Shown: positions 8,689 to 17,752, counted from the first letter of the stretch. The stretch: DNA of 37,824 nt from Bifidobacterium breve (GCA_945870085.1 CAMBQX010000002.1:1-37824), one strand, 5' to 3'. Notes: a model not told the origin generated them from the sequence alone. A program made the numbers and translations.

Positions 8689-10176
8689 GTGCGTGTCATT
8701 GACCACTGGATCAACGGAGCTCTGGTTCCATCAACTTCTGGGCGCACCAGCCCGGTCTACAACCCAGCCACCGGTAAGCAGCAGGCCAGTGTCGGTTTAG
8801 CGTCGGTTGCCGAGGTTGATGCCGCGGTCGCCGCGGCCAAGGAAGCGTTCAAGTCATGGCGGCTAGCGTCTCTGTCGAAGCGCTCAGAGATCATGTTCGC
8901 TTTCCGTGAGCTGGCCAACGCCAACCGGCCCAAGATTATTGAATTGATCTCAATCGAGCACGGCAAAGTCCCGAGTGATGCTGCCGGTGAGCTAGCACGA
9001 GGCATGGAGAATATTGAGTTCGCCTGTGGCATCCCCGCGCTACTCAAAGGTGGTTTCAGTGAACAGGTTTCCGGTGGTGTCGACGTCTACTCGATAAAGC
9101 AGCCCCTTGGGGTCGTTGCCGGTATCACCCCCTTTAACTTCCCGGCGATGGTACCGATGTGGATGTTTGCCAACGCAATCGCGACCGGCAACTGCTTCAT
9201 CCTAAAACCGAGCGAGAAGGATCCGTCCGTATCTCTGTACCTAGCCGAGTTACTTTCTCAGGCCGGGCTCCCACCAGGTGTATTTACAGTTCTTCAAGGT
9301 GACAAAGTTGCAGTTGACGCCATCTTGGAGCACCCAGATATCGCGGCCGTAAGCTTCGTCGGGTCCACCCCCATCGCGAAATACATATACACCACCGGCA
9401 CCGCAAACGGTAAGCGTGTTCAAGCACTTGGCGGGGCCAAGAACCACATGATCGTGCTTCCCGATGCCGACATCAATATGGCCGCAGATGCAGCGGTAAG
9501 CGCAGCTTATGGTTCAGCCGGTGAGCGCTGCATGGCCGTTTCGGTTGTTGTCGCCGTCGGGAACATCGGTGATGAAATCGTCGACGCCATTGCGGTTAGG
9601 CTGCCGAAACTGAGGGTTGGGCCAGGCACCGACCCCGATGCCGAGATGGGGCCACTGATCACCGGCGAGCACCGCGACAAGGTCGCTTCATATCTCGCCG
9701 GTGCAGCAGGCGAGGGCGCGACCATGGTCGTGGATGGCCGCGACGATGACTTGCCAACTGAAGGCTTTTTCCTCGGTGTTTCGCTTGTCGACAATGTCAA
9801 GCCGGGCATGAAGGTATATGACGATGAAATTTTTGGCCCTGTCTTGGTGGTGACCCGCGTTGATACCTACGAAGAAGCCGTAGCGCTCATCAATGCGCAC
9901 CAGTATGGCAACGGAACGGCGATCTTTACCCGCGATGGAGGTGCCGCCCGGCAATTCCAGTTCGATATCAATGTGGGCATGGTCGGTATCAATGTGCCGA
10001 TTCCGGTGCCGGTGGCTTACTACAGCTTCGGTGGCTGGAAAGCCTCGCTCTTTGGCGACAGCAATATGTATGGGCCTGCGGGTATTGAGTTCTACACCCG
10101 CACCAAGACAGTCACCTCGAGGTGGCCAGACCCGGCCACTTCGTCAGTTGACCTCGGCTTTCCACGTACGCGATAA
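8689..10176 (+). CDS. mmsA: CoA-acylating (methyl)malonate-semialdehyde dehydrogenase
   Basis: Aldehyde dehydrogenase of 495 residues of the MmsA type. It carries the MmsA-style N-terminus (HWINGALVPS), TPFNFPAMVPMWMF near 143, ALGGAKNHMIVLPDAD near 248 and the catalytic cysteine motif GSAGERCMA near 280. The ALGGAKN segment lacks the usual general-base glutamate, as is normal for CoA-acylating members. It would convert malonate semialdehyde (from beta-alanine) or methylmalonate semialdehyde (from thymine) to acetyl-CoA or propionyl-CoA. The GTG start is preceded by GCGGAG. Position third in the pyrimidine operon fits the last step of the reductive route. Confidence 0.88.
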   Translation: MRVIDHWINGALVPSTSGRTSPVYNPATGKQQASVGLASVAEVDAAVAAAKEAFKSWRLASLSKRSEIMFAFRELANANRPKIIELISIEHGKVPSDAAGELARGMENIEFACGIPALLKGGFSEQVSGGVDVYSIKQPLGVVAGITPFNFPAMVPMWMFANAIATGNCFILKPSEKDPSVSLYLAELLSQAGLPPGVFTVLQGDKVAVDAILEHPDIAAVSFVGSTPIAKYIYTTGTANGKRVQALGGAKNHMIVLPDADINMAADAAVSAAYGSAGERCMAVSVVVAVGNIGDEIVDAIAVRLPKLRVGPGTDPDAEMGPLITGEHRDKVASYLAGAAGEGATMVVDGRDDDLPTEGFFLGVSLVDNVKPGMKVYDDEIFGPVLVVTRVDTYEEAVALINAHQYGNGTAIFTRDGGAARQFQFDINVGMVGINVPIPVPVAYYSFGGWKASLFGDSNMYGPAGIEFYTRTKTVTSRWPDPATSSVDLGFPRTR

Positions 10177-10190
10177 CGAAAGGGACTCCC

Positions 10191-11222
10191 ATGGAAATCG
10201 GTGTAGTACTGCAGTGCACTCCCCCAGCGGCACGAGTTATCGATCTAGCACGCCGCGCCGAAACGTACGGGTTCAGTCACGTGTGGACTTTCGACTCACA
10301 TATTTTGTGGGAGGAGCCCTACGTCATCTACAGCAAGATTCTTGATGAAACCCGCAAGGTAATTGTTGGTCCGATGGTCACCAACCCAGCAACCCGAGAC
10401 ATCACGGTTACTGCTTCCGTGTTTTCCACATTGAATGAGATGTATGGCAATCGCACTGTCATTGGAATTGGACGCGGTGACTCTGCGGTGCGGGTTACCA
10501 ATGGCAAGCCCGTTTCTGTCGCAGACCTTCGGCAGGCGGTGGTTGACCTCAAGGGCCTGGTGAACGGTGAGGCGATCGAGTACAACGGCAATAGCCTGCG
10601 ACTACCTTGGGCTGGAGCTAGTCGCACGGATGTCTATGTCGCGGCTTACGGGCCAAAAGTACTAGCTTTGACCGGCGAAGTGGGCGATGGCTTTATTCTC
10701 CAACTTGCGGACCCAGCAATTACGGAATGGACCATAAAAGCAGTTCGCGATGCCGCTGCTGCTGCTGGCCGCAACCCCGACGATATCTACATCTGCGTCG
10801 CAGCCCCCGCTTATGTCACCGATGGGTCACCAGGGGAACTGGCTCATGCCCGCGACCAACTGCGTTGGTTCGGCGGCATGGTAGGTAACCACGTCGCCGA
10901 CATCGTAGAGCGCTACGGTGAAACCGGAAGTGGTGTGCCGCAAGCGCTCACCGACTACATCAAAGAGCGCAAAGGGTACGACTACAACCATCACGGCAAG
11001 GCGAGTAATGACCACACCGATTTCGTCCCCGATGAGATCATTGACCGTTTCTGCATCATCGGTCCGCCAGCGGAGCAGGTGCGCCGTATTGAAGAACTCA
11101 AAGCTCTCGGCGTGGACCAATTCGCGGTTTATCTCCAGCACGATGACAAGGACGCTACTTTGGCGGCCTACGGCGCGAAGGTCATTCCCGCAATCCATGA
11201 CCATGTCCTAGCGACAAGTTAG
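10191..11222 (+). CDS. LLM-class F420-type oxidoreductase
   Basis: Luciferase-like monooxygenase-fold protein of 343 residues, of the subgroup similar to F420-dependent methylenetetrahydromethanopterin reductase. Visible features are the N-terminal strand MEIGVVLQC, FDSHILWEEPYVIY near 29, GRGDSAVRV near 98 and YVAAYGPKVLALTGEVGDGF near 146. It starts 15 bases after mmsA with AAAGGGA before the ATG, so it belongs to the pyrimidine operon. Relatives are, as I recall, often found beside dihydropyrimidinases. It could be the missing ring-reducing or ring-oxidising step, using F420 or FMN, but this is inference. It is not RutA; the window's RutA is at 21880-22953. Confidence 0.75.
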   Translation: MEIGVVLQCTPPAARVIDLARRAETYGFSHVWTFDSHILWEEPYVIYSKILDETRKVIVGPMVTNPATRDITVTASVFSTLNEMYGNRTVIGIGRGDSAVRVTNGKPVSVADLRQAVVDLKGLVNGEAIEYNGNSLRLPWAGASRTDVYVAAYGPKVLALTGEVGDGFILQLADPAITEWTIKAVRDAAAAAGRNPDDIYICVAAPAYVTDGSPGELAHARDQLRWFGGMVGNHVADIVERYGETGSGVPQALTDYIKERKGYDYNHHGKASNDHTDFVPDEIIDRFCIIGPPAEQVRRIEELKALGVDQFAVYLQHDDKDATLAAYGAKVIPAIHDHVLATS

Positions 11223-11235
11223 CAGGAGTGCAACC

Positions 11236-11352
11236 TTGGTAACCCGATTTCCTGTGGTGAGCAACCTGGGCCGCCGCGTCCGCCGAGTGCTTCTGGGGGC
11301 CCTTCCTCATAACTGCAACACGATTTGGGCCAATAACTTTAAGGCGCCGTAA
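11236..11352 (+). CDS. Possible 38-residue ORF with good RBS
   Basis: A TTG-initiated frame preceded at seven bases by AGGAG, just after the LLM gene. It reads VTRFPVVSNLGRRVRRVLLGAL and then a short tail, and it overlaps the 3' end of the converging DUF3097 gene by 14 bases. The basic-then-hydrophobic start resembles the N-terminus of a membrane protein such as an ABC permease, so it may be the stub of a transporter gene cut by rearrangement. It may equally be a chance ORF. Confidence 0.3.
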   Translation: MVTRFPVVSNLGRRVRRVLLGALPHNCNTIWANNFKAP

Positions 11353-12175
11353 CGAAGTCGATTAACTCCTCAACTCGGCCGAGTAGCGATGGCTCCAAAT
11401 CGGAATACAAATTCACGCCACTTAGGATCTTGCGCCAGGCCATACCGGTGTCAACTTTCCACCCGAGGGCGTGGCACACACCTTCTTTCCAAGGTTGGCC
11501 TTTGTCGATAACCGGCCATTGGTTCATCCCGATAACCGCGGGTCGCACGGCTTGCCACACATCAACATAGGGATGGCCAAGTACCAAGACGTCACCACCG
11601 AATGCTGTCATGACCGCATCTGCGATTCGGGTCTCCTTTGAGCCAGGCACAAGGTGATCGAGTAAAATTCCGATTCGATGCGATTGATCTGGCTCAAACA
11701 CCTGCACTCGATTAAATGGTTCGTCGATCCCACCGAGGTGCTCAACCACGATCCCTTCGATTCTTAGGTCATCGCCCCATACTTTTTCAATCAACTCGGC
11801 ATCTTGGCTGCCTTCAACCCAAATCCGCGAACCGCGGGCCACCCGGGCCCGATGCAATGACGTGGCAACCGAGCCGGACGCCGTACGAAGGGGGCCGGAC
11901 AAACCTTTCGGAGTGACCGGACGCACGAGAGTAACAAGTTGGCCGTCTATCAAGAAAGCCGCCGGGCCCAGATCAAATGGGCGTCGACGCCCTTTGCCAT
12001 CTTCAAGGACAACCGCCCACCCGGATACTCCTTTATCCCAGCCAACCACCGCGCCGCACCAGCCCGAGGTTGCGCACTCAACAACTAGTTCGGGGTCGGC
12101 GACCACCGTCGGGATCTTGCGCTTTTTACTCTGCGGGTCGTCGGCAAGGACATCCTTGCCGTACCTATCACTCAC
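11339..12175 (-). CDS. DUF3097 family protein
   Basis: Actinobacterial protein of unknown function, 278 residues. It is recognisable from the start YGKDVLADD, the segment SGWCGAVVGWDKGVSGWAV near 37 and the strongly conserved VEGSQDAELIEKVWGDDLR near 119, followed by DHLVPGSKETRIADAV near 173. The middle part (acidic residues at VEGSQD and LDHLVPGSK) recalls a Toprim-like or nuclease fold, but no function is established. It starts with GTG seven bases after the stop of the aminobutyraldehyde dehydrogenase, so the two are probably co-transcribed. It converges with the pyrimidine operon. Confidence 0.8.
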   Translation of the reverse strand: MSDRYGKDVLADDPQSKKRKIPTVVADPELVVECATSGWCGAVVGWDKGVSGWAVVLEDGKGRRRPFDLGPAAFLIDGQLVTLVRPVTPKGLSGPLRTASGSVATSLHRARVARGSRIWVEGSQDAELIEKVWGDDLRIEGIVVEHLGGIDEPFNRVQVFEPDQSHRIGILLDHLVPGSKETRIADAVMTAFGGDVLVLGHPYVDVWQAVRPAVIGMNQWPVIDKGQPWKEGVCHALGWKVDTGMAWRKILSGVNLYSDLEPSLLGRVEELIDFVTAP

Positions 12176-12182
12176 TAAGCGC

Positions 12183-13631
12183 CTAGCTATCTAGGTTCGC
12201 CATCACATGCTTAATCCGGGTGTAATCTTCGAACCCGTACATGGATAGATCTTTACCGTAGCCAGAATGCCGGAAACCACCATGGGGCATTTCAGCCACC
12301 AGTGGGATATGGGTGTTGATCCAGACGCAACCGAAATTCAAGCCCTTAGCCATGCGCATGGCTCGGCCGAAATCCTTGGTCCAAACCGATGAGGCGAGGC
12401 CATAAGGCACGCCATTTGCCCACTTCAAAGCTTCGGCTTCATCGGAGAACTTCTGTACGGTAATAACTGGACCAAAAATCTCGTTTTGGATCATTTCATC
12501 ATCTTGCTTCAGGTTAGCAATCACGGTCGGCTCGATGTAGTAACCACGATCACCTTGCCGGTTACCTCCAACAACTACTGAAGCATGGCCCGGGGTGCGC
12601 TCAATGAAGCCGAGGACGCGTTCCATCTGGCTGACATTGTTGACGGGTGGGACGAGTGCATCGCCCCCTGGACCATCAGCAAAGGTGGTCAAAGTGGCCT
12701 TGGCCTGCTCTGCCAAAGCTGCGACAAAGTCGTCATAAATAGCAGGGCCGACGATCATGCGTGTTGCCGCGGTGCAATCTTGACCGGCGTTGAAATAACC
12801 GGCTACCGCGAGCCACTCGGCAGCAGCTTCAACGTCTGCATCGTCGAAGATCACGACCGGGGCTTTTCCACCGAGTTCAAGGTGGACGCGCTTTACGTCG
12901 CGTGCCGCTGATTCAGCCACCTGCATGCCCGCGCGCACCGACCCCGTAATTGCGACCATCTGTGGGGTCTTGTGCTCAACTAATGCACGACCGGTATCGC
13001 GATCACCGCATATAACATTCATTACACCCGGCGGCAGTGCACCGGACTCGGCGATGATCTCGGCCATACGAACGGTGCTAACAGGAGTGGTATCACTGGG
13101 CTTCAGCACCACGGTGTTACCAGCAGCAATTGCCGGTACGTACTTCCAGACCGCCATCAACATCGGGTAGTTCCACGGTGTCACCTGACCAATTACTCCA
13201 ATGGGCTCACGGCGAATTATTGAGGTGAAGCCCTTGGCGTACTCCCCCGCTGCCCGGCCTTCCAGCACCCGGGCGGCGCCGGCGAAGAAGCGGATCTGGT
13301 CGATCATCGGCGGGATCTCTTCTGAGGCGGTCACTCCTATCGGCTTTCCGGTGTTCTCGCTTTCCAGGGCGACCAATTCATCGGCATGGGCCTCGAAAGC
13401 ATCAGCAATTGTCAGGAGTGCTTTTTGTCGCTCCGATGGGGTTGAGTTGCTCCAAATTTCAAAAGCGGCATCGGCCGCTACATATGCGCGGTCCACATCG
13501 GTCGCACTAGAGACCGGGGCCGAAGCAAAAACTTCGCCGGTGGACGGGTTAATCAGATCACTCGTGCGACCATCGGCCGCATCTACACTTTCACCGTTAA
13601 CAAAATTGTGCAGGGACCGTTTGCCGCTCAC
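12183..13631 (-). CDS. Gamma-aminobutyraldehyde dehydrogenase
   Basis: Aldehyde dehydrogenase of about 482 residues, oxidising 4-aminobutanal (from putrescine) or 5-aminopentanal (from cadaverine). Motifs include PWNYPMLMAVW, the glutamate motif LELGGKAPV, the cysteine motif GQDCTAAT and the C-terminal EMPHGGFRHSGYGKD. I prefer the GTG at 13631 because GGGAG lies five bases upstream and the protein then begins VSGKRSLHNFVNGE, as is usual in the family. A TTG at 13655 is in frame but has no ribosome site. It is a clear paralogue of the enzyme at 4053-5555 and is divergent from the AsnC-aminotransferase operon. Confidence 0.85.
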   Translation of the reverse strand: MSGKRSLHNFVNGESVDAADGRTSDLINPSTGEVFASAPVSSATDVDRAYVAADAAFEIWSNSTPSERQKALLTIADAFEAHADELVALESENTGKPIGVTASEEIPPMIDQIRFFAGAARVLEGRAAGEYAKGFTSIIRREPIGVIGQVTPWNYPMLMAVWKYVPAIAAGNTVVLKPSDTTPVSTVRMAEIIAESGALPPGVMNVICGDRDTGRALVEHKTPQMVAITGSVRAGMQVAESAARDVKRVHLELGGKAPVVIFDDADVEAAAEWLAVAGYFNAGQDCTAATRMIVGPAIYDDFVAALAEQAKATLTTFADGPGGDALVPPVNNVSQMERVLGFIERTPGHASVVVGGNRQGDRGYYIEPTVIANLKQDDEMIQNEIFGPVITVQKFSDEAEALKWANGVPYGLASSVWTKDFGRAMRMAKGLNFGCVWINTHIPLVAEMPHGGFRHSGYGKDLSMYGFEDYTRIKHVMANLDS

Positions 13632-13728
13632 GTGAACTCCCAGGGTTGGGGACAAATAATGGGGGATTGTCGAGTTGCCGGCAGCCTAGTACCCAGGCAC
13701 CGTTTTCGGTAGTCCAATTGGGTGCTGG

Positions 13729-13743
13729 CTACGGATTTCGTAG
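13729..13743. promoter_or_regulatory. Candidate Lrp/AsnC operator
   Basis: CTACGGATTTCGTAG is a 15-bp palindrome with perfect 5-base arms and a 5-base AT-rich centre. This is the size and layout typical of Lrp/AsnC boxes. It lies in the 167-bp gap between the divergent dehydrogenase and the AsnC gene, where an autoregulator would bind to control both. Confidence 0.35.
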
Positions 13744-13798
13744 TTTAATCCCGAAACAGCCACTAAATCACTTGCCAAATCCCCGCTAATGGGACACG

Positions 13799-14278
13799 AT
13801 GCTCAATATGCCCACCCGTGAGCGAGGGAGCGCCACCCTCGACGATGTCTCCAAGGCCATCATTGAGCAGCTCCAGCAGGACGGTCGCCGGCCCTACGCC
13901 ACCATCGGTAAAGCGGTCGGCCTATCGGAGGCCGCTGTTAGGCAGCGGGTTCAAAGGCTCCAAGACACCGGGGTCATGCAAATTGTCGCGATCACCGATC
14001 CCGTGCAAATGGGCTTCACAAGTGCCGCCATGATCGGGGTCCGCGTTGACGGTGACATTGAATTGGTCGCCAAAAAAATGGAATTAATGCCCGAGGTTGA
14101 TTACCTAGTGGTCTGCGCGGGGTCTTTCGATATCTTGGCCGAGGTCATAACCGAAGATGACGACCACCTTCTCGAGGTCATAAACAGGCACGTCCGCGCC
14201 ATACCCGGCGTGCGATCAACCGAGACATTCGTCTACCTAAAACTACGCAAGCAGATCTACACCTGGGGGAAAAGATGA
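13799..14278 (+). CDS. Lrp/AsnC family transcriptional regulator
   Basis: DNA-binding regulator of 159 residues. An N-terminal AsnC-type winged helix-turn-helix (ISKAIIEQLQQDGRRPYATIG-type region ending GLSEAAVRQRVQRL, about 20-65) is followed by an RAM ligand-binding domain (AMIGVRVDGDI, VCAGSFDILAEV, TETFVYLKLRKQ). It is divergent from the aminobutyraldehyde dehydrogenase and overlaps the aminotransferase by four bases (ATGA). It is therefore the probable local sensor of an amine or amino acid controlling both directions. An ATG at 13808 is an alternative start; neither has a strong ribosome site. Confidence 0.85.
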   Translation: MLNMPTRERGSATLDDVSKAIIEQLQQDGRRPYATIGKAVGLSEAAVRQRVQRLQDTGVMQIVAITDPVQMGFTSAAMIGVRVDGDIELVAKKMELMPEVDYLVVCAGSFDILAEVITEDDDHLLEVINRHVRAIPGVRSTETFVYLKLRKQIYTWGKR

Positions 14279-15675
14279 CAGCTACAACGCAATACCTGAT
14301 CGAGCCGGGCAATGACCGTATGGCCAACTCGGCGCGCGACCACCTTTGGATGCACTTCACTCGGCACTCCTCATATTACGAGGGCGGCCACGTGCCCGTC
14401 ATTGTCAAAGGTGACGGCGCCTATATTTGGGATGACCACGGCAAAAAGTACTTCGACGGGCTTTCCGGGCTGTTCGTGGTGCAGGTCGGACACGGTCGCC
14501 GGGAACTTGCTGCTGTCGGCGCCAAACAAGCTGAAGAACTGGCTTTCTTCCCGATTTGGTCCTATGCACATCCGCGCGCCATTGAACTTGCCGAGCGTCT
14601 TGCCCACTACGCACCCGGTGATCTAAATCGTGTTTTCTTCACCACCGGTGGTGGTGAAGCTGTCGAAACCGCCTGGAAGCTTGCGAAGCAATTTTTCAAA
14701 CTCACCGGCAAACCCACGAAGCACAAAGTCATCAGCCGGGCTATCGCCTACCACGGAACTCCGCAGGGGGCCTTATCGATTACCGGTATCCCCGATGCCA
14801 AGATTCCATTTGAACCACTTGTTCCGGGCGCGGTTAAAGTTCCTAATACCAACTTTTATCGCGCCGAGGAGGAGTACCGACACGACGAGAAACTCTTTGG
14901 CCTGTGGGCCGCCAACCGCATTGCCGAAGCCATCGAATTCGAAGGCCCTGACAGCGTCGCCGCGGTCTTCGTTGAGCCGGTTCAGAACTCCGGGGGTTGC
15001 TTCCCTCCACCACCCGGGTACCTGGAGCGGGTGCGCGAGATCTGCGATCAATACGACGTCTTGATGGTTGCCGATGAAACGATCACCGCATTCGGACGCA
15101 TCGGTGACATGTTCGCGATGAATCGCTTTGGAGTTACCCCGGACATCATCACCTGCGCCAAGGGCATGTCATCGGGCTACTCCGCCATCGGTGCCATGAT
15201 TGCAAGTGAGCGACTCTTCGAGCCCTTCAAACACGGAACCACGTCATTCCTACACGGCTACACCTGGGGTGGCCATCCGGTTGCGGCAGCCGTGGCACTG
15301 GCAAACCTTGATCTTTTTGAGTCCGAGGGCATTAACGAGCATGTGCTGGCGAATGAAGGCAACTTCCGGCGCACCCTCGACAAACTAAATGATCTACCGA
15401 TTGTCGGCGATGTCCGTGGAGCCGGCTACTTCTACGGAATTGAACTAGTTAAGGACAAAGTCACCCGCGAGACTTTTAATGACGATGAGGCCGAACGTTT
15501 GCTGCGTGGGTTTTTATCAAAAGCACTCTTCGATAACGGGCTTTACTGCCGGGCCGATGACCGCGGCGACCCGGTAGTGCAACTCGCTCCACCTCTCACC
15601 TGCGGGCAAAAGGAGTTTGACGAAATCGAAGGCATATTGCGCTCGGTGCTAACCGAAGCTTGGTCAGTGCTGTGA
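14275..15675 (+). CDS. Class III omega-amino acid/diamine aminotransferase
   Basis: PLP-dependent aminotransferase of 466 residues. Conserved features are the phosphate-binding FFTTGGGEAVETAWKLA near 121, the PLP-ring tryptophan/tyrosine-like region AIAYHGTPQGALS near 156, aspartate D267 in VADETITAFGR and the Schiff-base lysine K296 in ITCAKGMSSGYSAIGA. Family members move the terminal amino group of putrescine, cadaverine, GABA, 5-aminovalerate or beta-alanine to pyruvate or 2-oxoglutarate. The context (aminobutyraldehyde dehydrogenases, PotABCD, amine oxidoreductase) favours a diamine. Beta-alanine from the neighbouring pyrimidine operon is the main alternative, since no other aminotransferase is present. 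Confidence 0.85.
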   Translation: MTATTQYLIEPGNDRMANSARDHLWMHFTRHSSYYEGGHVPVIVKGDGAYIWDDHGKKYFDGLSGLFVVQVGHGRRELAAVGAKQAEELAFFPIWSYAHPRAIELAERLAHYAPGDLNRVFFTTGGGEAVETAWKLAKQFFKLTGKPTKHKVISRAIAYHGTPQGALSITGIPDAKIPFEPLVPGAVKVPNTNFYRAEEEYRHDEKLFGLWAANRIAEAIEFEGPDSVAAVFVEPVQNSGGCFPPPPGYLERVREICDQYDVLMVADETITAFGRIGDMFAMNRFGVTPDIITCAKGMSSGYSAIGAMIASERLFEPFKHGTTSFLHGYTWGGHPVAAAVALANLDLFESEGINEHVLANEGNFRRTLDKLNDLPIVGDVRGAGYFYGIELVKDKVTRETFNDDEAERLLRGFLSKALFDNGLYCRADDRGDPVVQLAPPLTCGQKEFDEIEGILRSVLTEAWSVL

Positions 15676-16352
15676 GCCCCGCAGAGTTCCAAGCACCTGG
15701 TTCCACCGAGCGAACTAGGGGGCGCCGAATACCTGAGAATTCGGTAACCGAGACCGCTGCTTTGCATCAAGTACTTGATGCCGGTTTGGTCGCGCACCTT
15801 GCCGTGGTCGACGAAGCCGGGCAGCCGTATGTGCTCCCGGTGGCGTACGCGAGGCGTGGTGAGCAAGTACTGTTTCACGGATCCACCGGCTCAAGACTTT
15901 TCCGGGGGCTGGCAGCCGGACAGCCCACCTGCCTAACCGTCACCTTGCTCGACGGGCTAGTTCTGGCACGAAGTGCTTTCGAATCAAGCATGAACTATCG
16001 CTCGGCCATGATCCTTGGTGTAGCTACTCAATTACGCGGTGACGATGAACTCGATGCGCTGGCATGTATCACCGAGCATCTGTTACCCGGGCGCTGGTCG
16101 GAGTGCCGTCACCCATCAGCTAAAGAACGGGCGGCGACCTTGACACTGGCCCTTGACCTAAACGAATGTTCGGTCAAGATCCGAACTGGTGGGCCCGATG
16201 ATGATCCCGCGGATTTACTTGATCCAGTTTTCAGTCAAATCTGGGCGGGTGAAGTACCCCTTCAATCGATCTTCGCCGCTCCGATCGCCGACGAGAACAC
16301 CCCAACGACGATCAACGTGCCCGAGTACATCACCAAGTGGCAGCGCCCGTGA
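15672..16352 (+). CDS. Pyridoxamine-phosphate-oxidase-fold flavoprotein
   Basis: A 226-residue protein with a PNPOx-like split barrel, related to Nim-type FMN-binding proteins. Visible features are LVAHLAVVDEAGQPYVLPVAY near 40, VLFHGSTGSRLFRGLAAGQPTCLTV near 67 and SMNYRSAMILGVATQL near 105. The likely start is the GTG at 15672, which overlaps the aminotransferase stop as GTGA; the next gene also begins in a GTGA overlap. Co-translation between an aminotransferase and an amine oxidoreductase suggests a role tied to PLP/PMP or flavin chemistry of diamine breakdown. The reaction is unknown. Confidence 0.75.
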   Translation: MSPAEFQAPGSTERTRGRRIPENSVTETAALHQVLDAGLVAHLAVVDEAGQPYVLPVAYARRGEQVLFHGSTGSRLFRGLAAGQPTCLTVTLLDGLVLARSAFESSMNYRSAMILGVATQLRGDDELDALACITEHLLPGRWSECRHPSAKERAATLTLALDLNECSVKIRTGGPDDDPADLLDPVFSQIWAGEVPLQSIFAAPIADENTPTTINVPEYITKWQRP

Positions 16353-17743
16353 CACAAAATCCCGCTGAACTTTCAATGTGGTGGAATACTTTGCCCCCCG
16401 AACTTTTAGCACCCATCGGGTCTCCGCTCCCCGGAGATGCAGCTGCCGATATCGCGATAGTTGGTGCTGGCTATACCGGACTCTGGACGGCTTATTACCT
16501 ACTCAAGGCTGACCCCTCTTTAAGGGTTGTCATCGTGGAAGCCAACTACGCTGGATTTGGTGCGAGCGGTCGCAATGGAGGTTGGGTTTCTGCCCTTTTC
16601 CCCGCGGGGTTGAACGCCCTGGCCCGGGCCAGTTCGCGGTCGGACGCAGTGCGCATGAAACGCGCCATGTTTGAGACCGTAGCCGAAATCGGGAGGGTCG
16701 CGAATGCACAGGCTTGGGATATTGAGTGGGAGCAGGGCGGTACCGTCGTGCTCGCTCGCACACCACTGCAGCTGGAAAGTGCCCGCGCCGAGATAGCCGA
16801 CTACCGCACCTGGGGTTTTGGTGAAGACGACTACGCGCTACTTGATGCAGGTGAGGCAAAAGCCCGGCTCAACGCCACCGATGTACTTGGCGCAACTTTC
16901 ACTCCCCACTGTGCAGCTATTAACCCCGCTCGATTGGTGCGCAACTTGGCTCGCACGGTAAACGAAATGGGTGCCACTTTTTATGAAGACACCAAGGTCG
17001 AGTCCATCGAGCCGGGTATCTTGCGCACCGGCCGCGGTTCGATTCGCGCCGAAGTCATCGTGCGGGCAACCGAGGGTTACACCCCTTCCCTCACGGGTGA
17101 AAAACGCACCCTGGCTCCTGTCTATTCATTGATGCTTGCAACCGAACCACTTAGTGAATCTCTTTGGGAGAAAATTGGCTTGCGGGCCCGCGAAACTTTT
17201 AGCGATGGGCGCCACTTAGTCATTTATGGGCAGCGCACCGCCGACGGCCGAATAGCCTTCGGTGGCCGAGGCGCTCCGTATTTCTTTGGCTCCAAGATCA
17301 CTCCCGCCCAAGATCGCAACCCGCAGGTGCACGCGGGTCTTTGGCGTGTCCTGACCGATCTCTTTCCAGCAATTAGTGATGCCCGAGTCACGCACACTTG
17401 GGGTGGCCCCCTAGGCATCGCAAGGGACTGGTGGGCCTCCTGCGGATTTGACCGAACCACCGGCTTCGCCTGGGCCGGTGGTTATGTCGGCGATGGTGTC
17501 GCAACCACCAATTTGGCGGGCCGCACATTAACCGAATTGATCACCGGCGCCCCGATGGGGGCTGGCGACCTCACCAGCTTGCCCTGGGTGAACCACCGCT
17601 CCCCTAAGTGGGAGCCGGAACCGATGCGTTGGCTGGCAACGAACTTGGCGCTGCGGGCAATTTCCAGTGCCGATACAGTGGAAAACCGCACCGGGCGGCC
17701 CTCCCGCCGGGCCGCCGTGCTGGCCCGAAAGATCGGCCACTAG
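16349..17743 (+). CDS. FAD-dependent amine oxidoreductase (PuuB-like)
   Basis: DAO-family flavoprotein of 464 residues. The dinucleotide-binding motif DIAIVGAGYTGLWTAYYL lies near residue 32, the second flavin motif FGASGRNGGWV near 70 and a C-terminal FAD-contacting segment GYVGDGVATTNLAGRTL near 379. This layout is that of gamma-glutamylputrescine oxidase and related amine oxidases. It probably removes an amino group from a diamine or derivative, giving an aldehyde for one of the two neighbouring dehydrogenases. No gamma-glutamylputrescine synthetase is in the window, so the true substrate is open. The start is the GTG overlapping the upstream stop (GTGA). Confidence 0.8.
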   Translation: MTQNPAELSMWWNTLPPELLAPIGSPLPGDAAADIAIVGAGYTGLWTAYYLLKADPSLRVVIVEANYAGFGASGRNGGWVSALFPAGLNALARASSRSDAVRMKRAMFETVAEIGRVANAQAWDIEWEQGGTVVLARTPLQLESARAEIADYRTWGFGEDDYALLDAGEAKARLNATDVLGATFTPHCAAINPARLVRNLARTVNEMGATFYEDTKVESIEPGILRTGRGSIRAEVIVRATEGYTPSLTGEKRTLAPVYSLMLATEPLSESLWEKIGLRARETFSDGRHLVIYGQRTADGRIAFGGRGAPYFFGSKITPAQDRNPQVHAGLWRVLTDLFPAISDARVTHTWGGPLGIARDWWASCGFDRTTGFAWAGGYVGDGVATTNLAGRTLTELITGAPMGAGDLTSLPWVNHRSPKWEPEPMRWLATNLALRAISSADTVENRTGRPSRRAAVLARKIGH

Positions 17744-17752
17744 TTCGGCAGG

